The notes beneath the pieces are model-generated. The model saw only the letters and a program-made list of their open reading frames with translations, had not been told where the DNA came from and made no database searches. A stretch of 64,000 nucleotides of DNA from DATFVA01 sp963721075 (lineage in GTDB: Bacteria > Bacteroidota > Ignavibacteria > Ignavibacteriales > Ignavibacteriaceae). Every line of letters begins with the position of its first letter. Position 1 is the stretch's first letter. This document shows, in pieces, positions 18,451-27,487 of this stretch. The stretch is taken from NCBI GenBank assembly GCA_963721075.1, contig CAVRHV010000005.1:186001-250000 (forward strand), read 5' to 3'. Both the position numbers and the translations under genes were made by a program.

Positions 18451-20001
18451 TCAGAACATCAACCATTTAAAGAGAAGGAAAACCGTGTAGGGATTTTCCG
18501 GTCTAACGGTTTTATTTCCGTTCATTTTGGGACTATCGTAAAAATCACCAAGCCATAAATAAGCCCCGTGAAGTTCGATGTTCATAAATACAGCGGGCAG
18601 GTATGCAATCTTAATATTTGCTTCCGTACCTATAGATCTCCCGCCGTCTTCCGGTTCATATAAACTCTGCGCTGCTGCCAGTCCGACTTTAGCATAGAAC
18701 TTATTCGGGATTATAGATTTCGAGAAATTCAGGGTCCCGCCTATTTGTCCCAGTCCGGTATTTGAAAGGTCTGCAATTGCCGCGATATACCGGTTCACAA
18801 CATTACCGTGGGGGTAGAGAATATAGGATCCGGTTGCGATGTTCAATCCTCCCGGGGATCCCCAGGTGTTGCCTGTAATAACGCCGTTATACTTTTCGTC
18901 CTTAAGTCCGTCTTCGTCTCCGGTAGCAAAAAGAACATCAAGTGTAACAGCATCCTCTGCAGTCTGTCCGTATTTGTATCCGGTTCTTAAATTTGAACCG
19001 AGACCCAGCACGTCGACAGCCTTTTTATATGAATCTGTCTGAAATGTACTGACAGTACCGAAGTTTGCTACAGCAAATGCATTAAATGTCCAGCGGCCGA
19101 GTGTGAATTCCGGATTAACATTTCCGTATGTTCCAAGCCAGAACAGATCGGCGTGGTATGGCCGTCCGCCAAGGTTGAATTTGAAAGTACCGTTATAGTC
19201 GTTAAGAAGACTTGTAAGTCCTTCTCCTAAAACCGACACTCCGCCTTCACCGTTTGCTCTGTCATAAACATACCAGAAAGAAACTCCCTGCCGCCACAAC
19301 GGAGTGATATCCTGTTCATAGATTGCTTCCGAAAGAGTTACGTCATCAATCTGATGAACATTGTTTTCGTACAGCTGGTAGAAGCCTGCCTTGAAACGTG
19401 AATAATCGCCGTCGTGTCTTAATGAGATCCCGACTCCATCGCTTCCCCAATACATCAGGCGGTAGGCAGTGTTTGTCATCGTACCTACTGTAGTTCTGTA
19501 AGGGTTATAAGGAGTATCAAACAATCTCTGAAGTCCGAGATTTATTGCCCAGTCTTTTGCCGGGATAAGTTCAAGTTCAACGTTTTGTGTCTGAATATTT
19601 ACCTGGTCTGCACTGAAAGCTGATCCGAAGTTACCGCCCACACCGTAGGAAGCATCGCCCCAGGTCCAGTCGATCTCAAAAGATGCCCTGAGAATGGCCC
19701 TGTTGTTAAGCAGCTTCGGCTGGTAGATAAAGAAGGGGATCAGTCTCTGTTCAAAATATGTTGCCCCGCCGCCTGTTATAGTAGTATTGCTGCTGAATAA
19801 TCTTCCAACGATCTGGCCTTTAAGCAGGTCATTCTCAGCATAATAATTCTGGTTGACCATGTGAGTATAAAAATAAGCCAGTGCCTGGAATTCATTTACA
19901 GGATCTGCCGGAACCTTATAATCATCAAAGTTCCATTTGTTCTGGGCTGAGAGCGGCAGACTAAGTAAGAGACTAAGTAATATTAAGTAAATGATTTTCA
20001 T
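18451..20001 (-). CDS. Outer-membrane beta-barrel protein (alginate-export/porin-like)
   Basis: About 516 residues, with signal peptide MKIIYLILLSLLLSLPLSAQ. The body is rich in alternating strands with aromatic girdles (RLMYWGSDGVGISLRHDG, FWLGTYGNVNPEFTLGRWTFNAFA) and ends in the strand YTVFLLFKWLMF, with the terminal aromatic typical of barrels recognised by BamA. The overall look is that of alginate-export or porin-type barrels. The ATG at 20001 is chosen over an upstream in-frame ATG at 20040 because AAAGGT lies 8 bases before it and the signal peptide begins there. It is immediately followed by the hydrolase lipoprotein gene. The substrate is unknown. Confidence 0.75.
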   Translation of the reverse strand: MKIIYLILLSLLLSLPLSAQNKWNFDDYKVPADPVNEFQALAYFYTHMVNQNYYAENDLLKGQIVGRLFSSNTTITGGGATYFEQRLIPFFIYQPKLLNNRAILRASFEIDWTWGDASYGVGGNFGSAFSADQVNIQTQNVELELIPAKDWAINLGLQRLFDTPYNPYRTTVGTMTNTAYRLMYWGSDGVGISLRHDGDYSRFKAGFYQLYENNVHQIDDVTLSEAIYEQDITPLWRQGVSFWYVYDRANGEGGVSVLGEGLTSLLNDYNGTFKFNLGGRPYHADLFWLGTYGNVNPEFTLGRWTFNAFAVANFGTVSTFQTDSYKKAVDVLGLGSNLRTGYKYGQTAEDAVTLDVLFATGDEDGLKDEKYNGVITGNTWGSPGGLNIATGSYILYPHGNVVNRYIAAIADLSNTGLGQIGGTLNFSKSIIPNKFYAKVGLAAAQSLYEPEDGGRSIGTEANIKIAYLPAVFMNIELHGAYLWLGDFYDSPKMNGNKTVRPENPYTVFLLFKWLMF

Positions 20002-20022
20002 CTTCTTACCTTTAAGAATATA

Positions 20023-20150
20023 CAGAAGAGGCTGTTGCAAAAGTCTGTATTGTCAACCTGAACTTGTTTCAGGTTCTCATTCCGGAATGAAATCGGAAAA
20101 TAAGATTCCGAAATAAATTCGGAATGACCTTGTCTGAACAGCCTCTTCTG
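20023..20150. repeat. Interspersed inverted-repeat element, copy 2
   Basis: A perfect 14-bp inverted repeat, CAGAAGAGGCTGTT at 20023-20036 and AACAGCCTCTTCTG at 20137-20150, encloses two further palindromes: CATTCCGGAATG (20078-20089) and a GATTCCGAA/TTCGGAAT hairpin (about 20104-20126). It fills the gap between the lipoprotein and barrel genes. The ends match copy 1 at 17366-17458. It has no coding capacity and resembles a MITE-like or REP-like intergenic element able to form a cruciform or RNA hairpin. Confidence 0.75.
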
Positions 20151-20159
20151 CTGTTTCAA

Positions 20160-20921
20160 TTATTGAATCCTGATATAATTCTGAACATTGGTAGTGCCGA
20201 ACGCACCGCCATTTGTGCTTCCAAAGCCTCCTGCAGGTGTCGGAGCAACGTTCTGTGTACCCGATGTCAGAACAATTTCATACTGCATTGTATGCGGAGA
20301 AGGGGTTCTGTCGATCTCGTAAATACCTTCAGAAGTTGCTACAGATGGTGCAGTCTGGTTTGTTATTATTGTATATATATTTCCTACTGATGATTTTGAA
20401 TTTGAATATGTGCCGGCATAGCTGATGACCGTTGCATCGCCGTTAACCTGGCGCACTGTGTAGGATTTGTCGGAGTTGAATGTAGCATAAATGGAATCAA
20501 CGCCGCCTACTCCTGCGAATATTATATTAAGAAGAGGGGCAACGTTTGTCCCGGCTGACAGCCAAACTCCTACGATACCGTCTTTTGCAGTGAAATCAGC
20601 TGTCTCATCCTGACTGAGACCGGCAAAACTCACACTTGCAGTTTCGAAATCATAGTCGGTTGAAGTAACTGTAACTGTAAAATCTGATCCCGAAGTAAGT
20701 TCTTCGAAAGTATAAGCGCCTGATGCATCAGTTGTAGTAGTCTTCTGTGCTGCACCTGTTAAATTTACTGTAATATCGGCAAGGAAATTACCTTCTGCAT
20801 CTGTAACTGTTCCGCTGATCTTATAGGTTGGGGCGGGAGTTACGGTATTGTCGTCTTTGCTGCATGAAACGAGCAGCAGTGAAAAGCTCATTAAGAGTGA
20901 AAGGACAAAAAGCTTTTTCAT
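20160..20921 (-). CDS. Lipoprotein with carboxypeptidase-regulatory-like (CNA-B) domain
   Basis: A 253-residue lipoprotein. The signal is VLSLLMSFSLLLVSCSKDD with the lipobox Cys near residue 20. Residues about 33-112 form an Ig-like carboxypeptidase-regulatory domain: YKISGTVTDAEGNFLADITVNLTG, TTTTDASGAYTFEELTSG, then TDYDFETASVSFAGLSQD. The remaining 140 residues (IVGVWLSAGTNVAPLLNI onwards) resemble a lipocalin-like strand-rich domain with no known motif. It is 31 bases downstream of the acyl-CoA ligase gene and may be the last gene of that operon. A surface binding or structural role is inferred. Confidence 0.75.
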   Translation of the reverse strand: MKKLFVLSLLMSFSLLLVSCSKDDNTVTPAPTYKISGTVTDAEGNFLADITVNLTGAAQKTTTTDASGAYTFEELTSGSDFTVTVTSTDYDFETASVSFAGLSQDETADFTAKDGIVGVWLSAGTNVAPLLNIIFAGVGGVDSIYATFNSDKSYTVRQVNGDATVISYAGTYSNSKSSVGNIYTIITNQTAPSVATSEGIYEIDRTPSPHTMQYEIVLTSGTQNVAPTPAGGFGSTNGGAFGTTNVQNYIRIQ

Positions 20922-20952
20922 ATTTTCTCCTGGTACTGTTGTTATTGGTTAT

Positions 20953-22470
20953 TTAGTTATTTAGTGAATCCGAATTAAGCTGTAATTTTTTTCTATCAAT
21001 TTTGCCCGCATCATTTTTGGGCAGTTCTTCTATGAACTCTATGTGTTTAGGAATTTTATATTTGGCTAATTTTCCCCGGCAGTAGTTCAGAACATCTTCC
21101 GCGGAGAGATCTGAGCCATCCTTCATAACGATAAATGCTTTGCCGACCTCTCCCCATTTTTCGTCGGGAACTCCGATTACTGCTACTTCTTTGATGTTTT
21201 CATTCGTAAGCAAAAATGCTTCTATTTCAGCCGGATAAACATTTTCACCTCCGCTGATAAACATATTCTTTTTGCGGTCGACTACGAAATAGTACCCATC
21301 TTTATCTTTTCTCATCATATCACCCGTATGGAACCATCCGTCGGTTATCGTTTCGGCTGTTTCCTTCTCTTTCCCCCAGTAGCCGGGTGTTACCACGGGT
21401 GACTTCATCCAGAGCTCGCCCACTTCATCAATACCTGATTCTTCTCCTTTATCATTTACGATCTTTGCTTCTATATAAAAATTAGGAAAGCCTATAGATC
21501 CCTTTTTTCTTATCGCGTCATCCTGGTGAAGAGAAAATGTATTAGGACCGACTTCAGTCAGACCGTAACCCTGCCTGATGAATACACCCTTCTCGTGCCA
21601 TATATTAATCAGGGGGATAGGCATTGGTGCTCCGCCGACGATTGCATACCTGACTGATGAAAGATCTGTTTTATCAAACAGCGGTGAATCCGACATCATC
21701 TGCAGCATTGTCGGCACTCCAAAAAGTATAGTTGCTTTTTCTTTTTCCATAAGCTGAAGTATCAGGTCGGCATCGAAATGGGTTAACAGCGTGTGCGAAG
21801 CGCCGTGATGCAGGAAAGGTGTAAATAATACATTCCAGCCGCCTGTATGGAAAAATGGCGCAAAACTTTGTGTATGATCAGATGAATTAAGATCCAGCCT
21901 AAGACCCGTATTTATTGAATTCCAGAAAAGCATTTTATGAGTGATGATCACGCCTTTGGATAATCCTGTTGTTCCGGCCGTATACAGGATCATCACCGGA
22001 TCGTTTTCATCAAATGTTCTTCCTGCCGGCTCAATAACTTTATCAGGTTCATTTAACAGAAAGTCTGTTACTTCCGAAAGATTTACCTTTTTTGTGTTTG
22101 CAGGGAATTCAAGCTGGTCAGAAGATTCTTTGAATTCATTGTCATAATAGAATAAAAGCGGGGCTGCATCTGAAATGAGTGTGTTTATCTCACGGGGTGT
22201 AAGCCGGAAATTAAGCGGGACAAGTATCGCTCCGGTTTTTACACATGCGGTAAAAAGCAGTATATGTTCAGAACAGTTCTTTGAATAAACCGCAATCCGG
22301 TCGCCTTTTTTGATTCTGTACTTTTCTTTTAGAAATTCTGCAAATGACTCAGCCCTGTTGTTAAACTCTTCATAAGTCCAGCTGATATCCCGGTTATGTT
22401 CTCTGATGAACATTCGTCCCGGTGTATATAAGGCCCATTTTGCAAGCCAGTCAGCCTGGAAATTATGCAT
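20953..22470 (-). CDS. AMP-forming acyl-CoA synthetase (fatty-acid/carboxylate-CoA ligase)
   Basis: A 505-residue ANL-superfamily adenylate-forming enzyme that activates a carboxylic acid to its CoA thioester with ATP. Motifs in order: the P-loop-like VMILYTAGTTGLSKGVIITH (about 170-190), FAPFFHTGG, VGGAPMP, YGLTEVG, ELWMKSPVVTPGYWG, GWFHTGDMMRKDKDGYYF, DRKKNMFISGGENVYPAEIE, and the catalytic Lys in ELPKNDAGKIDRKKL. The length and motifs fit medium/long-chain or aromatic acyl ligases; substrate chain length cannot be read. The start overlaps the end of the sodium symporter gene by 8 bases, so uptake and activation of the same acid are likely coupled. Confidence 0.92.
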   Translation of the reverse strand: MHNFQADWLAKWALYTPGRMFIREHNRDISWTYEEFNNRAESFAEFLKEKYRIKKGDRIAVYSKNCSEHILLFTACVKTGAILVPLNFRLTPREINTLISDAAPLLFYYDNEFKESSDQLEFPANTKKVNLSEVTDFLLNEPDKVIEPAGRTFDENDPVMILYTAGTTGLSKGVIITHKMLFWNSINTGLRLDLNSSDHTQSFAPFFHTGGWNVLFTPFLHHGASHTLLTHFDADLILQLMEKEKATILFGVPTMLQMMSDSPLFDKTDLSSVRYAIVGGAPMPIPLINIWHEKGVFIRQGYGLTEVGPNTFSLHQDDAIRKKGSIGFPNFYIEAKIVNDKGEESGIDEVGELWMKSPVVTPGYWGKEKETAETITDGWFHTGDMMRKDKDGYYFVVDRKKNMFISGGENVYPAEIEAFLLTNENIKEVAVIGVPDEKWGEVGKAFIVMKDGSDLSAEDVLNYCRGKLAKYKIPKHIEFIEELPKNDAGKIDRKKLQLNSDSLNN

Positions 22471-23985
22471 TACTTTTCCTCCCCGTAATAAGATACAAAA
22501 TAATTCCGGTAAGGACAGAAAGAATAATTGCTACTGCTGCGGCTACACCGGGATTCTCACCGGTTGCAACCGTAAACGGAACTCCTATCTTTCCGTAATA
22601 AAAGGAAAAGTGAACAACGATAGCCACAACTGAAGCTGTTATAACAACAACTTTCGGGACTGACTTAAAGAACATGCCGAACAGGATCGGCACGAATGCA
22701 GCAGAGAAGTATGCGTAAACTCCGTTCTGTGCAAATATTCCCACGCTTAATTTCGGGTTCACAAGCTGGTCGTAAGAAATCAGTATGGATACTATTCCTA
22801 TAGCAATAATAACCACCTTGTTCAGATTAATCTCAAACCTGTTTTTCTTCGTATCATCTTTCGGAAAATATTTTCCGAATAAAGGTTTAATTATATCAGC
22901 GGTAATAGTTGTCGAAATCGATTGTATCAAGCCTTCAAGAGTTGAAATTCCCGCAGATATTAATCCCATAACTACGATTACACCAATAAATACAGGGAAG
23001 CGGGCAACAACATAAGCCGACATAACACCGTCAAGTTTTAAAGGAGTACCATTAACTGTGAGATCCGGAAAAGTAATCCTTGCATATAAGCCCGCAAATA
23101 CGACAGCAAAGAAAAGAAGTTCCGTCAGGACACCTGCTAGCAAGATATTTGTTCACATCTTTATCAGATTTCAGAAGAAGGGATTTGGTTATTATGTGAG
23201 GCTGACAGACAATAGCAACGCCGATGACGATCTGAGCGATAACAATCTCAAAGAAATCCCTGAAAAGAAAACTGCTGTTGTTGGTAAAGCCGGTCAGTTT
23301 CGGATCGATTGCATGAAGCTTTGCGAGAAAACCGTTGATGCCGTTGCTGAAATGTTCATAACCTGAACCTAAAAGAATAAAAGCAACTACGATCATAATG
23401 ATCGCCTGTACAGTGTTCGTATAAACCATCGAATTAGCGCCGCCGAACATCATATAACCGAAATATGAAAATCACTATTGCTATAAGTATTGTAAGCTCG
23501 CTTACATCAAGTGTTTTTGAGAGAATTTTGGTTAATCCGACACAGATAAGAACGATAAATGTTATCAGCAGGAGTGCGAGGAATCCAAAGAAAAGTGCAT
23601 AGCCTTTGCTGTTATATCGTGTTCCCATCCACTGCGAAAGGGTAAGAGCCTTTACAGAACTTCCATGCTTCCGGAAACTTTTAGTAAGTATAACAAGTGA
23701 ACTGACTGCAGCGATCGGCAGAACAACTGCGTAGGAGATAACAGCACTGATACCGTAGTATGCTATGAAACCGGGATTAATAATAAAGGTTGCGGCGCTG
23801 GTCATTGAGGCAGCCAGGGCGAGTCCTACCGCATAAGGAGAAAAGCTGATATTCCCAATGGCATAATCTCCAATGCTTTTAGTTTTAACTGCTCCTCTTA
23901 CAACAAAGAAAATAATGACTGCAGAATAAAGGGTAACAAGTATCCATCCTGCAGTGATCATATCAATTGAAGCTGTGCCGTTCAT
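22463..23985 (-). CDS. Sodium:solute symporter (SSS family), frameshifted
   Basis: About 507 residues in three frames, joined near 23450 and 23150. The N-terminal part has WILVTLYSAVIIFFVVRG, SIGDYAIGN and AASMTSAATFIINPGF; the middle MMFGGANSMVYTNTVQAIIMI and IVIGVAIVCQPHIITKSLL; the last part LISAGISTLEGLIQSISTTITADI and several more helices ending ITGRKSNA. These are SSS symporter signatures (13-helix LeuT-fold, Na+-driven uptake of organic solutes such as carboxylates). It starts 9 bases after the KAS III-like gene and overlaps the acyl-CoA ligase gene. Both shifts sit in conserved helices, so sequence errors are likelier than decay. Confidence 0.88.
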
Positions 23986-23994
23986 TTAATGCTC

Positions 23995-24985
23995 CTATAA
24001 TCTGAAAACCGAACTTGCAAACGCCAGTCCTCCTCCCGAACCGACGAAACAGGCCAGATCGCCTTTTTTAATCCTTCCTTTGCCAAATGCATCGGCAAAG
24101 GCCATAGGGATGCAGGCAGAGCCGGTATAGGCATATCTGTCCATTATTGTATGAGCTCTCGAGCGGTCAACGCCGAGGTTATCCATCGTTTCCCAGATGC
24201 TGTTTATATTTATCTGGGTAAGGAAATAATGATCTATATCTTCCGGTTTAATATTCAATTCATCGCATGAACTCTTTATCATCCGTGTCCAGGTAGTGGG
24301 ATTTATTTCTTTTGGGAATTTTTTCACGAACTTCAGCAGATGATCTTTATTATCGATTACTTCTTTTGTAACAGGCAGATGAGTTCCGCCGGCATAAATT
24401 CCCATCCAGTCGCAGTATTTCCCTTCAGTATACAGATCGCTTGTAAGGAAACCACGGGTTTCATCTTCGTTAGCAGAGAGAAGGACTCCCGCAGCACCAT
24501 CGGCAAAAAGAGTAACTGTTTTCTTATCACTCAGGTCGAGGTATTTACTCATTGCATAGGCGCCTATAACCAGCACCTTATTATATTTCTTATCTGCACG
24601 GATGTATTTCGAGCCTATATCGAGAGCGGTAACAAAGCCGGCACAGGCAGTGTTGACATCAAAAGTGCCTGCATTTACGGCCCCGAGTCTATGCTGAACA
24701 ACCGAGGCGGTAGAAGGGGAGATGTATTCCGGCGTATCGGTTGAAATTATGAGCAGATCAATTTTATCCGGCGATAGACCGGCATTGTTTAAGATCTTTT
24801 CGTGCTGCGTTTACACATAAATCCGCGGTCGATTCATCAGGACCGCACCATCTTCTTTCGCGTATGGTCAGGTTCTCTACCAGCCACGTATCCACGTCCT
24901 CCCCAAGCAGTTCATTAAAATAACTGTTAGGCAGTATCCTGTCGGGAACATGCATTCCGGACGATATTATTTCAGCATTTCTCAT
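23995..24985 (-). CDS. 3-oxoacyl-ACP synthase III-like thiolase-fold protein, frameshifted
   Basis: About 330 residues from two frames (shift near 24785). The FabH-like start is MRNAEIISSGMHVPDRILPN with ENLTIRERRWCGPDES. Past the shift, the sequence restores FDVNTACAGFVTALD with the catalytic Cys, then VTLFADGAAGVLLS. The C-terminal half departs from FabH: the His of the usual PHQAN box is replaced in YFLTQININSIWE, and the Asn of the usual GNTSAAS box is replaced in RYAYTGSACIPMAF. It therefore keeps the acyl-Cys but lacks both decarboxylation residues of KAS III, suggesting acyl transfer or a thiolase/OleA-like condensation. It sits 10 bases after fabG. Confidence 0.82.
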
Positions 24986-24995
24986 TCAGTAATTC

Positions 24996-25739
24996 CTATA
25001 ATACCAGTCCGCCGTCTACACTAAGCACGGCTCCGTTGATGTATTTTGCCTCGTCGGAAGAAAGGAACAGATAGGCATCAGCTATATCTTCGGGATCACC
25101 AAGACGTCCGAGAGGGGTTTTATCCTTAAGCATTTCTATTACTTTTTCAGGAACAGTCTCTACCATTTCGGTTGCAATAAAGCCGGGGGCAACAGCATTG
25201 ACAGTTATACCTTTCCGGCCCAGTTCTCTTGCCCAGACTTTGGTCATTCCTATAATTCCCGATTTTGAAGCTACGTAATTTGTCTGTCCAAAGTTGCCGT
25301 AAAGTCCCACTATAGATGAGGTATTGACTATTCTGCCGTATTTATTCTCTATCATATAGGGGATAACAGATTTGGTACAATTAAACACACCGGTGAGATT
25401 GACATTTATAACCTGCTGCCACTGTTCAGGGGTCATCTTGGCTAAGGTTGAATCTTTGGTTATCCCTGCATTATTTACCAGGATATCGATATGCTTATAC
25501 TTATCATAAACAGCTTTTGCCGCTGTCTGAACTGAATCAAAAGAGGTTATATCGACATGGTTAAATTCTACCTGTCCTCCTGCTTCATTAAACTCAGACA
25601 CAGTTTTTTCGGCAGCCTGGTCATTAACATCCCATATAACTACCGAAGCACCCTCAGATGAAAATTTCTTTACTGCGGCCTTCCCGATTCCGCGGGCTCC
25701 TCCTGTAATTACTGCTACTTTGTCTTTAAGGCGTTCCAT
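24996..25739 (-). CDS. FabG-type 3-oxoacyl-ACP/CoA reductase (SDR)
   Basis: A 247-residue short-chain dehydrogenase. It has the Rossmann motif VITGGARGIGKAA, the NNAG motif ILVNNAGITKDS, the catalytic Asn in NVNLTGVFN, the Ser in IVNTSSIVGLYG, the YxxxK in TNYVASKSG and the C-terminal YINGAVLSVDGG. It interconverts 3-hydroxyacyl and 3-oxoacyl thioesters; in this setting it may run in the oxidative direction on CoA esters. It is the first gene of the KAS III-symporter-ligase operon, and a 26-bp palindromic operator lies 20 bases upstream of its start. The chromosomal fabG for fatty acid synthesis is usually next to fabD/acpP, which are absent here. Confidence 0.92.
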   Translation of the reverse strand: MERLKDKVAVITGGARGIGKAAVKKFSSEGASVVIWDVNDQAAEKTVSEFNEAGGQVEFNHVDITSFDSVQTAAKAVYDKYKHIDILVNNAGITKDSTLAKMTPEQWQQVINVNLTGVFNCTKSVIPYMIENKYGRIVNTSSIVGLYGNFGQTNYVASKSGIIGMTKVWARELGRKGITVNAVAPGFIATEMVETVPEKVIEMLKDKTPLGRLGDPEDIADAYLFLSSDEAKYINGAVLSVDGGLVL

Positions 25740-25758
25740 ATTTTCTCTCCCTTGTTTT

Positions 25759-25784
25759 TAACGTTTGAAAAACTTCAAACGTTA
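25759..25784. promoter_or_regulatory. Palindromic operator upstream of fabG operon
   Basis: A perfect inverted repeat, TAACGTTTGAA-N4-TTCAAACGTTA, 20 bases upstream of the fabG start. The same 26-bp layout with one base change occurs upstream of the adjacent GbsR/MarR-type regulator gene. The position and the shared sequence make it the likely binding site of that regulator. Confidence 0.82.
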
Positions 25785-25867
25785 TTGCTGTAAAAATCTC
25801 GTTAATCAGGATTCACTATTTTCGGATTAAATTTTATCTCCCATATTAACCTGTTAACGGAGCGGTG

Positions 25868-26356
25868 TTATACCTTTAACTTTGGTTTTTTCCTCGACCA
25901 TTCATTAAGAAAGTTCTGATAGTGTTTTTCCATCAGAATATAAAACTGCTCCATCTCAAGCATTCGGTCGTTTATTGTTTTTAATGAACTTCTGTTAGCC
26001 GATTTAATTCCGGCCTTCAGATGTTTAGCAATGCGTGTATTGTTTTTGATTAGTTCGAGGTTATTCCTGAATGCGTGTTCAAAGAGGTCGGGATCAACTT
26101 CATAGAAATCTTTCCTGTTATTCTCCGGAGTCCATACTTTACGGATAAGATTACGGTCGCGAAGTCTTCTTACGATCTGACTGACGGGTCCTTTACTTCG
26201 TCCCAGCTGTTCTGTTATCTCGCCGAGCGAAAGGGGGTTGGGGGAAAACAAAAGGAGGGCGATTATATGTCCCATAAGTTTGCTGAGTCCGAATGCTTTA
26301 TATGCATCCCCGAATCTCTGGATAAGTTCTTTTTTTATTTTTTCTTCGGAGGTCAT
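25868..26356 (-). CDS. GbsR/MarR-family transcriptional regulator
   Basis: A 162-residue winged-helix regulator. After an N-terminal helix (IKKELIQRFGDAYKAFG), the DNA-binding domain reads LMGHIIALLLFSPNPLSLGEITEQLGRSKGPVSQIVRRLRDRNLIRKVW, followed by the wing VWTPENNRKDFYEVD. The C-terminal half is helical and probably mediates dimerisation and ligand sensing. GbsR-type proteins are repressors answering to small molecules. A palindrome begins 11 bases upstream of its ATG and an almost identical one precedes the divergent-free downstream fabG operon, implying autoregulation plus control of that operon. The ligand may be the acid or its acyl-CoA handled by the operon. Confidence 0.88.
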   Translation of the reverse strand: MTSEEKIKKELIQRFGDAYKAFGLSKLMGHIIALLLFSPNPLSLGEITEQLGRSKGPVSQIVRRLRDRNLIRKVWTPENNRKDFYEVDPDLFEHAFRNNLELIKNNTRIAKHLKAGIKSANRSSLKTINDRMLEMEQFYILMEKHYQNFLNEWSRKKPKLKV

Positions 26357-26366
26357 ACTGTGTTCT

Positions 26367-26392
26367 TAACATTTGAAATATTTCAAACGTTA
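26367..26392. promoter_or_regulatory. Palindromic operator upstream of the GbsR/MarR regulator
   Basis: Inverted repeat TAACATTTGAA-N4-TTCAAACGTTA, one mismatch from perfect symmetry, located 11 bases before the regulator start. It matches the fabG operator at 25759-25784 in length, spacing and all but one arm base. Binding here would block transcription of the regulator gene itself. Confidence 0.82.
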
Positions 26393-26532
26393 AAAACATA
26401 GAACTATTAATATTTAAAGTCAATATCCGGGTTAAAAATAGATGCCGATAGTTTACAAATTCAGCGATTCTGTGCCATGTTTATGGATTTGAGATGTTGA
26501 AATCCCTGTCGGAATTCCGCGTGAGACAGAGG

Positions 26533-27281
26533 TTAGAGTATACTTTTAAGCTTTTCGTATCCTGATTTGCTTACGGGGAGCCTCGTGCCGTCGTCCAGAA
26601 TAAGGCGGTATGATTCCTTTTCAACCAGCTCAATTTTCTTTATGCGGGGAACTGCTGCGATGTATGATCTGTGTATTCTTAAGAAATCGTCGGGAGGCAG
26701 GTGTTCTTCAAAGTATTTCATGGTTTTCTGTTTCAGCAGGCTGCCTTCGGTAGAATGGATCATCACGTAATCATCCTGTGCTTCAATATAGCTGATTGTA
26801 TCAACAGGAATGATATGGATCCTTGATCCGTCTTTTATGACAATCCGTTCAAGGTATTCAGTTGTTTCCTGGGTATGCGTTATTAGTCCGTTTATGATCT
26901 TATCGCCGCGCGATTTATTCTTCAGCAGAAGCTTTGCTTTTTCGAGCGCTTCCTCAAACCTTTCCGCAGAAAATGGTTTCAGCAGATAATCGGCGGCATT
27001 AACTTCAAATGCTTTAATGGCATACTGATCATAGGCGGTAGTAAATACGATCACCGGGGGATTATCCAGAAGTTCAAGCATTTCAAAGCCGGTGAGCTTA
27101 GGCATCTGAATATCAAGAAAACTATATCGGGTTTCAGTTCGTTAATTTTCTTGACACCCTCAAAGCCGTTTGAACATTCGGCCAAAATTTCAATGTCCTC
27201 CCGAAGCGACAGATATTTTCTGACAATCTGGCGTCCCAGCGATTCGTCGTCAATTATTATAGCTGTAATTTTTTCGTCCAT
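26533..27281 (-). CDS. LytTR-family response regulator, frameshifted
   Basis: About 249 residues. The ATG at 27281 begins MDEKITAIIIDDESLGRQIV with the acidic pair. One T appears missing from a run near 27118: the read frame gives PDIVFLIFRC whereas restoring a base gives LDIQMPKLTGFEM with the phospho-acceptor Asp. The receiver ends with VFTTAYDQYAIKAFEVNAADYLLKPF, including the conserved Lys. The C-terminal LytTR DNA-binding domain shows VDTISYIEAQDDYVMIHS and FLRIHRSYIAAVPRI. It partners the LytS-type kinase encoded upstream on the same strand. LytTR regulators bind direct repeats near promoters and often control envelope genes. Confidence 0.9.
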
Positions 27282-27420
27282 GGTAAGATATGATAACTCA
27301 GGGTGTAAATATAAGGATTTCTGAGATTGCAGTTCCCGAATTATTCCCGAATGCGGAATTATCAATATCCATTTTGAGTTTATACCAGGGCGCAAATTGA
27401 TCATAACCTCCTTCTAAATA

Positions 27421-27487
27421 GCTTCCACCTGCGCTTCAACTCCGCTCCACCTCCGCTCCACCTCCGCTTCACCTCCGCTTCAACTGC
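27421..27487. repeat. 11-bp tandem repeat (about six units)
   Basis: Six consecutive units close to GCTCCACCTCC or GCTTCAACTCC (one of 12 bases, the rest 11), in the gap between the kinase and response-regulator genes. The two inner copies are identical. The period is about one helical turn. It is not in an open frame that joins either neighbour. Confidence 0.8.

Noticed and set aside
26533..27404. Programmed frameshifting in the response regulator and other split genes
   Set aside because: No slippery heptamer with downstream pseudoknot recurs at the junctions; junctions differ between genes and coincide with simple homopolymers.
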